Shown here: positions 32,469 to 32,574 of the stretch, piece after piece
Layout of the letters: each line of letters opens with the position of its first letter
Position numbering within the stretch: the stretch's first letter is position 1
NCBI GenBank assembly: GCA_963615055.1
Contig: CAVEFO010000017.1
Coordinates: 1 to 32,574, forward strand
Length of the DNA stretch: 32,574 nt
DNA from: UBA1822 sp963615055
GTDB lineage: Bacteria > Bacillota > Negativicutes > Veillonellales > Dialisteraceae
Direction: 5' to 3'
The notes under the pieces: model-generated
What the model was told of the DNA's origin: nothing
Seen by the model: only the letters and a program-made list of their open reading frames with translations
The model's database searches: none
Position numbers and translations under genes: made by a program

Positions 32469-32535
32469 GCGGGGCGGTTCCCCGCAGAACTCCTGTCGTT
32501 TTTCATTCTCTTTCTTCCCCGTGGAAGAAAGAGAA
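32469..32535. repeat. Two further hairpins at the window end
   Basis: GCGGGG/CCCCGC (32469-32485, 5-base loop) is followed by a perfect 13-bp inverted repeat, TTCTCTTTCTTCC and its complement (32506-32518 and 32523-32535). No gene is visible from 32457 to the end. These may be part of an intergenic repeat continuing beyond the window. Confidence 0.55.
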
Positions 32536-32574
32536 CGAAACAAGAGAAAGAAGACGCCGCCAGATTGAAATTTT

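Overview
The window reads as chromosomal DNA of a diderm Firmicute (class Negativicutes, probably the Selenomonas/Dialister/Megasphaera side). It combines outer-membrane biology (an RND efflux pump with its periplasmic adaptor, and a two-partner secretion pair with a POTRA/beta-barrel translocator) with Firmicutes-style strong AGGAGG ribosome binding sites, A/T-rich sigma-A promoters and a U32 + DUF4911 gene pair that I associate with Negativicutes. The genus assignment is inference; no rRNA is present.

Layout. 1-441: gene-free DNA with short interspersed repeats and two 7-bp repeat arrays. 442-4753: RND adaptor and HAE1-type permease, overlapping by 8 bp; no outer-membrane channel gene is present. 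4902-5561: hicAB toxin-antitoxin operon behind a perfect-consensus promoter. 5755-10169: housekeeping genes on the + strand (U32 tRNA-modification-type protein, DUF4911 protein, RluA-family pseudouridine synthase, small exported protein, M18 aminopeptidase), closed by a 20-bp hairpin. 10468-11427 (minus): polytopic membrane protein with a TTG start. 11693-13003: exported protein with two tandem SIMPL domains. 13417-13646: tRNA-Asn, tRNA-Glu and tRNA-Val under one strong promoter with a terminator. 13969-14343 (minus): ridA, divergent from the next operon. 14508-30734: one open frame of about 5408 residues encoding a giant secreted beta-helical adhesin resembling the leukotoxin LktA family, followed 21 bp later by its TpsB transporter (30756-32414) and a terminator.

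How it fits together. The last 18 kb form a two-partner secretion system: the TpsA-like exoprotein has a signal peptide and no barrel or cell-wall anchor, and TpsB would pass it across the outer membrane. The adhesin has a run of about 55-residue beta-helix repeats, an unusual helical coiled-coil segment of about 260 residues in the middle, and three 240-bp near-identical DNA repeats near the C-terminus. A 136-base N gap falls inside the third repeat and matches exactly the length predicted from the other two.

The most striking unexplained structure is intergenic. Eight gene-free sites carry arrays of degenerate 7-bp units that all fit one loose pattern (roughly RGNNNAC). Some are tied to other repeated pieces: a shared TTGCGCCYGACA flank, and inverted CTTGAAAGGCTTG-type arms. 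They look like a dispersed, evolving repeat family.
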